NCBI RefSeq assembly: GCF_047511655.1
Contig: NC_133390.1
Location: 128,083,583-128,147,582 of the forward strand
Direction of reading: 5' to 3'
Length of the DNA stretch: 64,000 nt
DNA from: Castor canadensis
Taxonomy: Eukaryota > Chordata > Mammalia > Rodentia > Castoridae
In this document: one piece after another, positions 38,982 through 49,230 of the stretch
Position numbering within the stretch: position 1 is the stretch's first letter
Layout: every line of letters begins with the position of its first letter
The notes under the pieces: generated by a model
What the model was told of the DNA's origin: nothing
The model's input: only the letters and a program-made list of their open reading frames with translations
Database searches by the model: none
Program-made: the position numbers and the translations under genes

Positions 38982-40204
38982 AAAATCTTCTGCACAACAA
39001 AAGAAATGGTTTCTAAACTGAAGAGACCACCCCTAGAATGGGAGAAAATATTTGCTAGCTATACATCAGACAAAGGACTGATAACCAGAATATACAGGGA
39101 ACTCAAAAACTAAACTCCCCCCAAATCAATGAACCAATAAAAATATGGGCAACTGAACTAAACAGAACTTTTTCAAAGGAAGAAATTCAAATGGCCAAAA
39201 AACACATGAAAAAATGTTCACCATCTCTGGCCATCAAGGAAATGCAAATCGAAACCACACTAAGATTCCACCTCACCCCTGTTAGAATAGAACATCAATA
39301 CCAACAAATGTTAGTGAGGATGTGGGGAAAAAGCAGCCCTCATACACTGCTGGTGGGAATGTAAGCTAGTACAACCACTCTGGAAAACAATATGGAGGCT
39401 TCTTAGAAAACTAAATATAGATCTGATCTAGCAATACCTCTCCTAGGGAGATACCCAAAGGAATGTGACTCAGGTTATTCCGGAGGCACCTGCACACCCA
39501 TGTTTATTGCAGCACTATTCACAATAGCCAAATTATGAAAACAGCCAAGATGCCCCACTACTGACAAATGAATTAAGAAAATGTTGTATTTATACACAAT
39601 GGAATTTTACTCAGCCATGAAAAAGAATGAAATCTTGTCATTTGCAAGTAAATGTATGGAACCAGAGAACATCATCTTAAGCAAAGTTAGCCAGGCTCAG
39701 AAGACCAAAAATCGTATGTTCTCCCTCATATTCGGACTTTAGACCTAAAACAAATGCAATAATACTATTGGACTTGGGTCACACACTAAGGGGAGAGCAC
39801 ATACAGGAGGAATAGGGAAAGGGAGGAAACCCAAAACTTGAAAGTGTTTGATGTGCCCACTATAGAGGAGCTAATATAGTAACCTTAAACTGACAGAGGT
39901 CACTATGGAAGGTGACCAGGAAGTAGTGAAGAGGTCTGGCAGAGATGAACCAATTTGAGTTATAATACACATGTTCATGGAAGCAATGCTAGGAATCTCT
40001 CTCTATAGCTATCCTTATGTCAAACTAGCAAAAACACTATGTCTTTCTTATTATTGCTTATGTTTTCTCTTCAACAAAATTGGAGAAAAGGGCAGAACAA
40101 GTTTTGCCTGGAAGTGAGGAGGGTCAGGGGAGAGATGGCCCAAATAATGTATGCTTATATACATAAAGGAATAAATAAACCTAAAAAAGAAAAAAAGAAA
40201 AAAA

Positions 40205-40360
40205 TCAAATGCATGCTTCACTAGAAATAATTAAATGCAAATTAAAGCCATGAGATACTACTTTTCACCTTTTAAATTGATAAAGATAAAAACAGCTAAT
40301 GGTTCAGGTTTCAGCACTTTTACATGCTGTTGATAGAAATGTATTCATGCCACTTTTAGA
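40205..40360 (+). mobile_element. Ancient L1, right half of a split copy
   Basis: cttcactagaaataattaaa, caaattaaagccatgagata and acatgctgttgatagaaatg continue the old L1 interrupted at about 31787. Confidence 0.65.
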
Positions 40361-40413
40361 CAAGACACAATTGTGTGAGCCAGTTTATAGCTTTAAGAAA
40401 TGAATGCTCATGT

Positions 40414-40615
40414 TGCTGGGTGCCAGTGGCTCATGCCTGTAATCCAAACTCTTCAGGAGGCAGAAATCTGGAGGATGGCAGTTCAAAGCCAGCTCTAGGC
40501 AAATAGTTTGTGAGACCCTGTCTCCAAAAATCCCATCACAAAAAAAAGCTTGCACAGTGGCTTGAGGTGTAGGTCCTGAGTTCAAACCCCAGTATGGCAA
40601 AAAAGAAAGAAAGAA
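40414..40615 (+). mobile_element. Composite B1-ID SINE with target-site duplication
   Basis: B1 part (ccagtggctcatgcctgtaa), linker with atcccatcacaaaaaaaagc and a shortened ID part (gagttcaaaccccagtatgg). The duplication atgctcatgt lies at 40404-40413 and 40616-40625. Confidence 0.92.
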
Positions 40616-40661
40616 ATGCTCATGTCCATTGATTGAACAAATGCACTTCTTAGAATTTATT

Positions 40662-40748
40662 TTAAAGGCTAGGAGCATGGGTCAAATGGTAGAGCACTTG
40701 CCTAGCATGTGCAAGGCCCTGAGTTCAAATACTAGTACTGCCAAAACA
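40662..40748 (+). mobile_element. ID-like SINE with target-site duplication
   Basis: ID unit (gtcaaatggtagagcacttg; ccctgagttcaaatactagt). The duplication agaatttatt lies at 40652-40661 and 40749-40758. Confidence 0.92.
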
Positions 40749-40833
40749 AGAATTTATTCTAATGAAATAATAATGAACGTGAATAAAGAGTTAACTACAT
40801 GTGTGCCATCTTGTTTATAATATTATGAAAGTA

Positions 40834-41195
40834 GGGGCCAGGCATGGTGGCTTATGGCTATAATCCCAGTTACCTTGGAGGTAGAGATTGGGAGAATCAT
40901 GGTTCAATGCCAGCCCCAGCAAAAAGTTAGTGAGATCACCATCTCAATCAATAAGTTGGGTGTGGTGATACATGTCTGTAATCAAAGCTATGTGTGAGGT
41001 ATAGTTAAGAGGATCTCAGTCCAGAGGCTGGTGTTGCACAAAAGTGTGAGATCCTACCTGAAAAATAACCAAAGCAAAAGGGCTGGGGACATGGCTTAAA
41101 TGGTCAACTGCCTGACCAGCAAAGCAAAGAGGCCTTGAGTTCAATCCCCAGCACTGCCTAAATAAATAAACAAATGAATAAATAAATAAATAGAG
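40834..41195 (+). mobile_element. Two overlapping composite SINEs
   Basis: B1 part (caggcatggtggcttatggc), then a second B1-like part (gttgggtgtggtgatacatg), then an ID part (gagttcaatccccagcactg) and an AAAT-rich tail. Confidence 0.85.
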
Positions 41196-41383
41196 TGAAC
41201 ACAATCTAAATATTTAATAACAGGAAATGTTAAAATCACTCCTCTGGCAATGGGATGTCTTAGCCGTGTTAAGGCATATAAGAAGGAAGCTACTAGCCTA
41301 ATGTTGTCCTTGCATCCAGAGTGCTTCCATAAGCAAACCAAAACTTAACTGGGAGACTTTTCTTATGACTTACACAATCACTT

Positions 41384-41468
41384 TTTTTTTGTGGTACTGT
41401 GGAAGTTAAACCCAGGACCTTGAATATGCTAGGTAAGAACTGTACTTCTTGAGCCACGCCTCTAGCCC
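41384..41468 (-). mobile_element. ID-like SINE
   Basis: T run, gtggtactgtggaagttaaa and gagccacgcctctagcc. Confidence 0.87.
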
Positions 41469-41486
41469 TCCCACTCCTTTTTTGTT

Positions 41487-41940
41487 TTTTTTTTGGTGGT
41501 ACTGGGGTTTGAACTCAGGGCCTCACACTTGCTAGGCAGGTGCTCTACCAGTTGAGCCACACCCTCAGCTCTTTTTTGCTTTACTTATTTTTTAGGCAGG
41601 GTCTCTGTTTTTGCCTGGAGCTTGCCTCAGACTTCTATCCTTCTACCTAGGGCCTACCTCATAGCTGATGCCACAGACATGGGCCACCATACCTGGCTTA
41701 TTGATTGAGATGGGAGTTTAACTTTTTGCCAAGGCTGGCCTTGAACCTAAATCCTAAATCCTCCCAATCTCTACCTCCTGAGTATCTGAAATTATAGATG
41801 TGAATTACTGAGTCTGGTTCGTATTTTGTTTTGAGACAGGATCTCACTAACTTTTCTTGGCTGGCCTTCAATTCATGATGCTCCTGCCTCCCCCTCTGGA
41901 GTAGTTGAGATTACAGATATATACCTCCATGCTCAGCCAT
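41487..41940 (-). mobile_element. Cluster of composite and B1 SINEs
   Basis: A well-preserved ID unit (ggtactggggtttgaactca; taccagttgagccacaccct), then two or three B1-like parts in reverse (caaggctggccttgaaccta; gagacaggatctcactaact). Probably successive insertions. Confidence 0.85.
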
Positions 41941-41959
41941 TGAAACTATTTAACACAAA

Positions 41960-42200
41960 AGAATGAACAAACCAACCAGCCTCAGCCAATCAGCTAGTTG
42001 TTTATATAACTAGGGAAACCTATCAGACTGTACCCAAATAAGGCAAATACTTAGCTGTAGCCACCTAGGTAATTTCTTTGCTTCTGTGTTCAACCTATTA
42101 AAGCTCACTGTTCACACTGAAGCCCATATTTCTTTTGCTTTGTTTTCTCAATCCATGAGCCATTCTTTTGTTCAAATAAACTGTTAATTTCATCTAAGTT
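41960..42200 (+). mobile_element. Probable LTR fragment
   Basis: A CCAAT word (about 41985), a TATA-like tttatataac (about 42001) and an AATAAA (about 42175), spaced as in an LTR U3-R. Ends were not found and the family is unknown. Confidence 0.45.
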
Positions 42201-42217
42201 CTTTTTGTTTTTGTTGT

Positions 42218-42345
42218 TTTGTTTGGTCTCGTGTTTATTTTTGAGTCAGGGTCTGGTTATGTACCGCAGGCTGGTCTCTAATTTGGGAACCTCTGCCCCC
42301 CAGTGGTGAGATTATGGGTGTGCTCCAACATGTGGGGCCTAAATT
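42218..42345 (-). mobile_element. B1-like SINE
   Basis: tgagtcagggtctggttatg and gtgagattatgggtgtgctc. Confidence 0.75.
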
Positions 42346-42519
42346 CTCCTTTTCACTGCAGAGTATAGTATTGAAGTTATGGCAAAAAAACTGCTCAGAA
42401 TTGCTAAGAGGCTGACTCATGGGGGACTGAAGAGAGATTTGGTAACAAATATTAAGAAACAAATGATTCTCTGAATTCTATGATTTGTGAATAGTAAGAT
42501 TCTTTTCTTCTTTTTGTTT

Positions 42520-42605
42520 GTTCTTTTTTTTTGGAGGTTCTGGGGATTGAACTCAGGGTTTTGCTAGGCAAGTGCTTTACTATTTGAGCTGAGCCTCAGC
42601 CCAAT
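42520..42605 (-). mobile_element. ID-like SINE
   Basis: ggattgaactcagggttttg and gctaggcaagtgctttacta. Confidence 0.85.
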
Positions 42606-42714
42606 ATAAAGATTGTTTTCTTTTTAGAAATGAACTGTTTCTACTTTTAGACATTGAGGAGATCTAAAAAGTGACTTTTAATGGTAGTGATTGGTAATAA
42701 TAATTATGATAGCA

Positions 42715-42930
42715 GCAGTAATGGCTAACGTTGAATACTTACACACATTAGGCAACCTGCCCAGTATTTAATATGTTTTAATTGTCATAGTAGCTCTTTG
42801 GGGTAGGTTGTATGACTTTTCATCTTCAGATGTGAAGAGTGGAGGCTTACAGACATTGAGGAAATTGCCAGAGTCACATGGCGAATAAATATTCAAAGCT
42901 GAATCCCAGTACTGGGATTCTAGAGTTCTT
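42715..42930 (+). mobile_element. MIR
   Basis: Full MIR order: ggctaacgttgaatacttac, gccagagtcacatggcgaat and ctgaatcccagtactgggat. Confidence 0.85.
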
Positions 42931-42957
42931 GCCTACTGGAATGAACTGCCTTAAATA

Positions 42958-43014
42958 AGCAAACAAAACAAAACAAAAGACAAAAACAAAACAAAACAAA
43001 AAAAACCAAAAACA
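42958..43014. repeat. (AAAAC)n tract
   Basis: Imperfect AAAAC/AAAC pentamers, perhaps the tail of a lost SINE. Confidence 0.85.
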
Positions 43015-43940
43015 GATTTTAAGATAATGTGTTAAAATCCCATTCTTGTATGTAAAAGCTATTCAGCAAGGTAGAAGCTTAAATTTTTTTTTTTTTAGCA
43101 GAGACACTACTATTTACAGTTATCAGCTGCATGCCTGGTAGTGGAAGGCACCCAGAAGAGTTCCTTCTAATTAGGTAGATGTAAGACCAGTGGGGGAAGG
43201 ATGCGGCTGGACATTTTTGAGGTTGACAGTAAAGCTTTTCATCATGTACTTTGGTATAGAATATGAAGGTTGTTGAGAAAAAGAAAAAATTCCCAAGGAG
43301 GAAGGAACCTTCTGAAAAGGAAGTTATATGGAGCTTCAAGCTCCTTTACTAGTGTCAAGTTACTATGAGGTGGCCTTGACCTGAGATGGCAGCAAGACAC
43401 CAGGGTTGGCTCAGGAGAAATTCACCATGAAGGAAGGGAAGCTTGGACTGCTTATGTGGGCTTAACATTGCTGGCTAAAACAGATTTCTATCTTAGATCC
43501 TACAAATTTTACTCTAGCATCACAGGTGTGTCCTAGGAAAATGAGCTTTTTGTGTTAGTAAACTATAGAATCTCAGACTACTAGAGTTATAGCTGACCTT
43601 CTGTGTTTCAACAGTGACACCTTGTGGGCAGATGCAGCAGAACCACTCTAGCAGTTTTTCATCTTTCTAAAAGGCAATTACAAGTAGGATGGATCCTTTG
43701 GGATCTGTTCCTGAACCTACCATGGAAGGACACAAGCCTTCAGTAGACATGATATATTGTGCACCCCTTTTGAATGTTAAAAACAAATGGCAAAATGGTA
43801 ATGCAAAATAGGAGTACTTATATGTCAATAAGAAAAGAGATGAGTAATCCAACAGGGAAAATGGACAAAGGATAAAAACAAGTAGCTAACAGAAAAAGAA
43901 ATAAAAAATAATACTTAAAAAGTTTTGATTTTGTTCATAA
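43015..43940. other. Unassigned sequence
   Basis: No supported gene. An open frame of 86 codons (43079-43339, - strand) shows no recognised domain. Confidence 0.45.
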
Positions 43941-43944
43941 CTCA

Positions 43945-44025
43945 AAGTTGTAGCAACAAAAATGTCTCCAGACAGTGATAAATGTCTCCTGGAATGTAAA
44001 GTTACCTCTCTGAGAACAGCTAACA
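43945..44025. mobile_element. MER5-like hAT-Charlie fragment
   Basis: acaaaaatgtctccagacag, aaatgtctcctggaatgtaa and ctgagaacagc resemble the end of MER5-type elements. Confidence 0.55.
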
Positions 44026-44317
44026 TCCTGGGGAGGGTGTGTTGGGTGAGGATAGTGGAGTTTTTTCATATCCCAAGTTAGGATGGGGAACTTTTGACTA
44101 TCTGGTTCCAAAGAAAAGTACAGGATAGGTGAAGGAACTCATGTTTACTGTGAGTTGTGGATAAGCTTATTTGTTCTAGTAATTGTGACTATGGAATTGC
44201 CATCTCCCAAGGACAAACAGTAATTCTCACAGAGTACAGTCTAACCACCAGTGGAATACATACACTTTTTCAACTGCCCTGTAATTTAAAGATACCCCCA
44301 TTCACAACCTTGCAGAG

Positions 44318-44385
44318 CTGGGGATGAACAAGGCTTTATGCATGCTAGGCAAGTGCTCTACCACTGAACTACAGCCCCAGTCCTC
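44318..44385 (-). mobile_element. ID-like SINE
   Basis: gctggggatgaacaaggctt, gctaggcaagtgctctacca, ctgaactacagcccc. Confidence 0.82.
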
Positions 44386-44657
44386 ACACCTGTCTTAATA
44401 TGGTTAATTATTCCAAGAAGACTTGATCCACCTATCTTGCTTCTAAATGTATCTTCTTTGGATGATCTCAGAGCAATATTCTTTTTTAATTCCCATAGAG
44501 TTGGTCAAAGATTTGAAATTAGTACTTGAAAACTCAATCTGTAGTTTTTTAGGATGTTTGCTATGCTATTTGGTACATAGATGTTTTGTATTATCTAGTT
44601 GTATTCAAGTGTAGCTTTCCTTAGAATTTGTGCAGATAATTTCTTCTATTTTGTTCC

Positions 44658-44745
44658 TTTTTTTGGAGTACTGGAGTTTGAACTCAGGGCCTTCAGCTTT
44701 CTAGGCAGACACTCTTACCACTTAAGCCATGCCCTAGTCTTGTTT
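44658..44745 (-). mobile_element. ID-like SINE
   Basis: gtactggagtttgaactcag and actcttaccacttaagccat. Confidence 0.87.
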
Positions 44746-44784
44746 TATATTATCTAATGTACAGATATTTTAAACTTTACTTTT

Positions 44785-44990
44785 TAGTTTTGGTGGGACT
44801 GGGGTTAGAGCTCAGATCTTCGTGCTTGCAAAGCAGGCGCTCTATCAATTGAGTCACACTTCCAGCCCATTTTGCTCTAGTTATTTTGGAGATGGGGTCT
44901 CTCAAACTATTTGCCTGGGCTAGTTTTGAACTGCAGTTCTCCAGATCAGTCTCCCAAAAAGCTAGGCATGAGCCAGTAATGGCACCCAGA
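44785..44990 (-). mobile_element. Composite B1-ID SINE
   Basis: ggtgggactggggttagagc, then tggggtctctcaaactattt and aagctaggcatgagccagta. Confidence 0.85.
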
Positions 44991-45120
44991 CCAAACTTTA
45001 ATCTTTATTGTGGCTTAATTCCAACTTTTCTAGACAAATTTAACCTTTAGCATTGTATCATTAATAATCACATTCATGTCTTTTTGTCTTCTCTGACATC
45101 AAGATAACAACCTATAACTC

Positions 45121-45222
45121 CTTTTTTTTTTTTTTTGATATTGGGGCTTGGGTTTGAACTTTGGGCTTTACACTTGCTAGGCAGGCATTCTATTGCTTGA
45201 ATCACATCTCCAACTCTAACCT
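45121..45222 (-). mobile_element. ID-like SINE
   Basis: T run, ttggggcttgggtttgaact and cttgctaggcaggcattcta. Confidence 0.85.
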
Positions 45223-45246
45223 TTGCTTGCTTCCATTTGCTTGTTG

Positions 45247-45600
45247 TTTTTGTCAGTTCAAGCTGCCTCAACAAATTACTATAGATTGGATGGCTTAAAT
45301 AACATTTATTTCTCAGTCCTGGAGGCTGGGAAATCTGAGGTCAGGGTGCCAGCATGGCTAGGTTCTGGTGAGGACAGACAGATGCTGGCTTGATGCTTCC
45401 TCACTTGGTGAAGTGAGAGGAAGCAAGATCTTCATCATTGGTCACCATTTTTTTATAAGGGTACTAATCCTGTTGATGAGGGCTTTACCCTCATGACCTA
45501 ATTACCTCCCAAAAGTCTACCTCCAAATACCATCACATTTGGGACTAGGCTTCAATATATGGATTTTTGGGGCATACAAAGATTTAATATACAGACTCGG
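45247..45600 (-). mobile_element. MLT1/MST-type LTR (ERVL-MaLR)
   Basis: On + it reads caacaaattactatagattg, tttctcagtcctggaggctg, gtactaatcctgttgatgag, acctccaaataccatcacat and ttggggcatacaaagattta. On the - strand these are in MaLR LTR order, with an AATAAA (about 45303-45309). Confidence 0.83.
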
Positions 45601-46144
45601 TGTATCTTTGCCTAGCCTTCTTTTTTCTTTCTTTTGTTTTTCTTTTGTCTAGGCTTCCAATTTACCCTTTCTGAGGTATTTGTTTTAGATGTGTTGTTTG
45701 TGTGCACTACAATGATCATGTAGCAGTGTGTCTGCATGACAAGCCTTATCAAGACTTCATCATGTAATGCGTGATGGTGGGGACAGATTCTGAGCAATGT
45801 ATCATTAGCTGACTTCATTGTGAGAACATCATGGAGTGTACATACATAAACCTAGATGGGCTAGCCTACCACACACCTCGGCTGTGTGTTACAGTCTATT
45901 GCTCTGAGGCTATAGATCTGTCAGTATTTTACTGTATGGAATACTGTAGTCAATTGTAACACAATGGTATTTGTGATTCTAAAAGTATCTAAAATATATG
46001 AATGGAGCTCATAGGACTGGAGTGAGTGGTGGGGGAATGTGAAGTCCTCATTCACATGACTGTGCACTATGGTAGACTTTACAAACACCAAACAATAATA
46101 ACTTTATCTTAGCTTATGGTAACTTTTTTTTTAAACTTCATAAC

Positions 46145-46330
46145 TTTTTTTTTTAAGGTACTCAGGGCCTCCACTTTGAGCTATTCCACCAGTTTCCCCT
46201 TTTTTGTGATGGTTTTTTTTTTTTTTTTTTTGAGAAAGGGTCTTGAGCACTATTTGCCCAGGCTAGCTTTGAACCTTGATTCTCCTGATCTCTGCCCCTG
46301 AGTAGCTAGGGTTACAGGCATGAGCCACCA
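46145..46330 (-). mobile_element. Composite SINE in Tigger
   Basis: Damaged ID part (actcagggcctccactttga), a long T run, then a B1 part (tttgcccaggctagctttga; gggttacaggcatgagccac). Confidence 0.82.
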
Positions 46331-46369
46331 GCATGCAGCTACAACTTAAAAATTTTGTTGTTTTTGTCT

Positions 46370-46455
46370 TTTTGAGAGTCTCAATATGTACCCTGGTTGG
46401 TCTCTAACTTGCACGCCTTCTTCTGCAGGCTTCTAAGTACTGGGATTACAGGTGT
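46370..46455 (-). mobile_element. B1-like SINE fragment in Tigger
   Basis: gagagtctcaatatgtaccc and actgggattacaggtgtgta. Confidence 0.75.
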
Positions 46456-46714
46456 GTACCTTTTAAATTTTTTGAAATTTTTGACTCTTTTGTAGTAACA
46501 TTATACAAATGTGTACAAATATGTTGTATAGCTGTACAGAAATATTTTCTTCCTTGTATCCTTAACCTGTATAAGCTTTTGTTTAAAATTTTATTATTTT
46601 TTTAAACTTTTCAAAGCTTTTGTTAAAAACTAAAACACAAGCACACATACTAGCTAAGGCCACACAGGGTCAGGACCATGAATAGCACTCTGTTCCATCT
46701 CTACAACTTTTTAT

Positions 46715-46795
46715 TTGGAGGCACTAGGGCTTGAACTCATGGCCTCATGCTTGCTAGGTAGGTGCTCTGCCACTTGAGCCACACTGCCAGCCCCC
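46715..46795 (-). mobile_element. ID-like SINE in Tigger
   Basis: ggcactagggcttgaactca and gctctgccacttgagccaca. Confidence 0.87.
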
Positions 46796-47138
46796 ACCTC
46801 TAAATCTTGTTCCACTGGAAGATCTTTAGGGGCAACAACATGCTGGAGCTGTCATCTCCTGTAACACCTTTTCTGAAAAAGCTCCTGAAGGTTCAGCCAG
46901 AGGCTGTTTTACAGTTAAACTTTTTTTGTTTGTTTTATAAGTAGAACTAGTATACTCTAAAATAATGATACAAAATATAGCAAATACACAAGCCAGTAAA
47001 ACAATCATTTATTAAGTATTATATAAAGGAACTGTGTTGTTAGGTGATGGTAATTTTTTAGCTCTGTCACAATCTTATGGAAACAAGATATCTGCAGCCC
47101 ATCACTGATGAAAACGTCACTATGCAGCAGGTGACTCA

Positions 47139-47470
47139 TTTGGCATGTGATTCTGTAGATTGGTTGGTAATTTCTGGTCTAGGCTGGATTTGCTGACCAC
47201 TGGTAGGCTTGCTTATTATGTCTGTGTCACTTGGGGGGGTTGGCTGGGGGCTGGGTAATTTAAGATAGCTTCATTCAGACTTTTGACAATTAGCAGACTA
47301 TTGAGCTAGGATAGTGACTGGGTGACTACATGGAAGCCACAGGACTTCAAGTGCAGTGAGAGGACCAAAATGAAGACTGAAGTGTCAGCTTGTATCACGA
47401 CTGCTAACACCCTGCTGGCCAAAGAAGCTCATATCACCTATCCAGTTTTAAAAGGTAAATGGATAGATTC
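47139..47470. other. Unassigned sequence
   Basis: A 60-codon open frame at 47322-47504 has no recognised domain and runs into a SINE. Nothing else supported. Confidence 0.45.
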
Positions 47471-47475
47471 CATTT

Positions 47476-47700
47476 TTTTGGGGGGGAGCAGTACTGAAAT
47501 TTGAAATCAGGGCTTTGCACTTGTTAGGCAAGGGTTCTGCCACCTGAGTTGTGCCTCCAGCTCTTTTTGCTTTTATTTTTCTGATGGGTCTCACATTTTT
47601 GCCCAGGCTGACTGGACCAAGATCCACCTACAGCCTCCCACATAGATAAAGTTGGGATCACAGGTACGTACCACCTTGCCCGTTACTGGTTGAGATGGGG
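47476..47700 (-). mobile_element. Composite B1-ID SINE
   Basis: agtactgaaatttgaaatca, ttaggcaagggttctgccac, then gatgggtctcacatttttgc and gggatcacaggtacgtacca. Confidence 0.85.
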
Positions 47701-47759
47701 GTTACAATAACTTTTTTGCCCGTTTTTTTTTCAATCTTTTGTTTAAATCACCTGTTATG

Positions 47760-47926
47760 CCGGTGGCTCACGCCTATAATCCTAGCTACTCAGGAGGCAG
47801 AGATCAGGAGGATTTCAGTTTGAAGCCACCCCAGCAAAATAGTTCGTGAAACCCTATTTCTAAAAAACCTATCACAAAAAAGGGCTGGAGTGGCTCAAGG
47901 TGTAGCCCTGAATTCAGACCCTAATA

Positions 47927-47964
<38 letters not shown>
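47760..47964 (+). mobile_element. Composite SINE with (CA)n tail and perfect duplication
   Basis: B1 part (ccggtggctcacgcctataa) and shortened ID part (gctcaaggtgtagccctgaa). The 15-bp duplication aaatcacctgttatg is perfect at 47745-47759 and 47965-47979. The tail is a pure CA array (about 47931-47964) rather than poly(A). Confidence 0.94.
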
Positions 47965-47967
<3 letters not shown>

Positions 47968-48184
47968 TCACCTGTTATGTTTGCAAACTGGTAACTTTTT
48001 TGCTCCTGAGGAATACTATTTTCAAATGTTGTCTTGCTCTTGATAGATACCAAGAGGAGGCAGCACTCTATTTTTGTGGAGAAATTTTTTTCTTTTTGAT
48101 TCTAATAAGCAATCCATGTTTTTTTTTTTTTTTAAACAAAGATCTCGGTGAGTTTGAGAAACTGAGTAAGACCAGTATGACTTG

Positions 48185-48300
48185 GCAAGAGTAAATGAGC
48201 AAGTAGCAAAATATGAACTTGAAGAGACAGATCATGCTATAGTAAAGACTTTGGATTTTATTCTAAGTTCCATCATATAGGGTCATCTGAATCTTCCTTT
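48185..48300 (-). mobile_element. L2 LINE fragment
   Basis: acagatcatgctatagtaaa and ctttggattttattctaagt match the inverse of the L2 ORF2 3' region. Confidence 0.6.
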
Positions 48301-48551
48301 GATGAATGCCACAAAATTAATCGCATCTATGTTCATTTTCTTTCCCCTTCCATTTACCAACAAATGACTTAGCTTTCTGATGGCTTATCACTTTCCTTGT
48401 GTACTTACTTCTCTGGTTTCCTTTCCTTTCTTCTTTGCATGTACTCTGCTTCTTTGTGTTTGCATCTACTCTGAATATTCATTCTTTCCTAATAAATCAG
48501 TTTTGTCAACTAATCTACATTATAGACTCTTCTATCTTTAAATACACAATT

Positions 48552-48660
48552 TGGTCAGGTGTGGTGATGAACATATATAATCCTAGAATTTGAGAGGCAT
48601 AGAAAGGAAACCCTTGAATTTAAGGTCAGCTGGGCTACACAGTAAAACCCTTAATTTGGT
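48552..48660 (+). mobile_element. B1-like SINE
   Basis: tcaggtgtggtgatgaacat, aaggtcagctgggctacaca. Confidence 0.82.
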
Positions 48661-48881
48661 ACTATATTTACAGACAGCTTTTGACATATTATGTGTTCTT
48701 TTAGAGTCCCAAGGGTTTAAAAGTAATTTGTATGCTGACTACTGACTTTCAAACAAGATCTCTTTGTGGAGATCTAATCTCATGTACCTTATCTTTAATA
48801 CAGTGATTCTAATGCTTGGATGTAAGTACAGCTTATTCCCCCCTCTCATCAGTGTGTTATCCACTGGTCTTATCTGATTTT

Positions 48882-49020
48882 TTTGGTTGTATTGGGGTTT
48901 GAACTCAGGGCTTCCCACTTGCTAGGCAGATGCTCTAACTGCTTTAGGAGCCACTCTGCCAGTCCTTTTTTGTGCCTCTTGAGTAGCCAGGGATTATGGG
49001 CATGAGCCACTGGTGCCTGA
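48882..49020 (-). mobile_element. Composite SINE, shortened
   Basis: ttggggtttgaactcagggc, cttgctaggcagatgctcta, then a short B1 end (gggattatgggcatgagcca). Confidence 0.85.
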
Positions 49021-49151
49021 CTTGACCATCCTCATCAGTGCATAAGGTGCTATCCTTGATCCTTCCCCTTTCTTTCCTATCCAATTCATTGGCAAATTCT
49101 TCAATTCTAAACTCAAAAATGTTATCAATTTTGGCTGCCTTTTCTTTTCAT

Positions 49152-49230
49152 TTTTTGGTGGGACTGGGGTTTGAATGCCACACTTCACACTTGCAAAGTG
49201 CTCTACCACTTAAGGCACACCTGCAGTCCA
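49152..49230 (-). mobile_element. ID-like SINE, internally shortened
   Basis: ttggtgggactggggtttga and gtgctctaccacttaaggca. Confidence 0.82.

Larger units (their letters stand above)
35225..39745 (+). pseudogene. L1 ORF2, broken and twice interrupted
   Basis: Endonuclease remnants (35250-36420), then [18 protein letters not shown] (about 36745-36800), where the frame is lost. [20 protein letters not shown] follows (one glycine replaces the usual cysteine), with the FADD catalytic motif at 37438-37449. The C-terminal part resumes after the 38333-38981 insert with [16 protein letters not shown] and MFSLIFGL-like ends. Numerous stops and frameshifts. Confidence 0.85.
31919..40203 (+). mobile_element. 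LINE-1, older subfamily, full length with nested L1 inserts
   Basis: Starts ttccaagatgatgactagag, an L1 5' end distinct from that of the other two long copies. It continues through a long 5'UTR with a pyrimidine-rich stretch (33240-33720), ORF1 (about 33970-35190), ORF2 (about 35225-39745) and a 3'UTR ending in an A-rich tail near 40203. Two later L1 3' ends (35349-35498 and 38333-38981) sit inside ORF2. Without them the element is about 7.5 kb. The 3'UTR and 5'UTR differ from the younger copies, so this is another subfamily. Confidence 0.9.
45757..47138. mobile_element. Fossil Tigger DNA transposon (TcMar-Tigger)
   Basis: The order follows Tigger1: left end (tgatggtggggacagattct), gagtgtacatacataaacct, gtctattgctctgaggctat, atactgtagtcaattgtaac, then an A/T-rich middle. 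After that come cacagggtcaggaccatgaa, ttccactggaagatctttag and tggagctgtcatctcctgta, the region next to the transposase end. The right end is atcactgatgaaaacgtcac followed by ctatgcagcaggtgactc. The two ends are inverted relatives. The transposase frame is dead. Three SINEs (46145-46330, 46370-46455, 46715-46795) inserted later. Confidence 0.85.

Noticed and set aside
47931..47964. CRISPR-like or satellite array at CA and tandem tracts
   Set aside because: Simple microsatellites only. No spaced direct repeats and no prokaryotic context.
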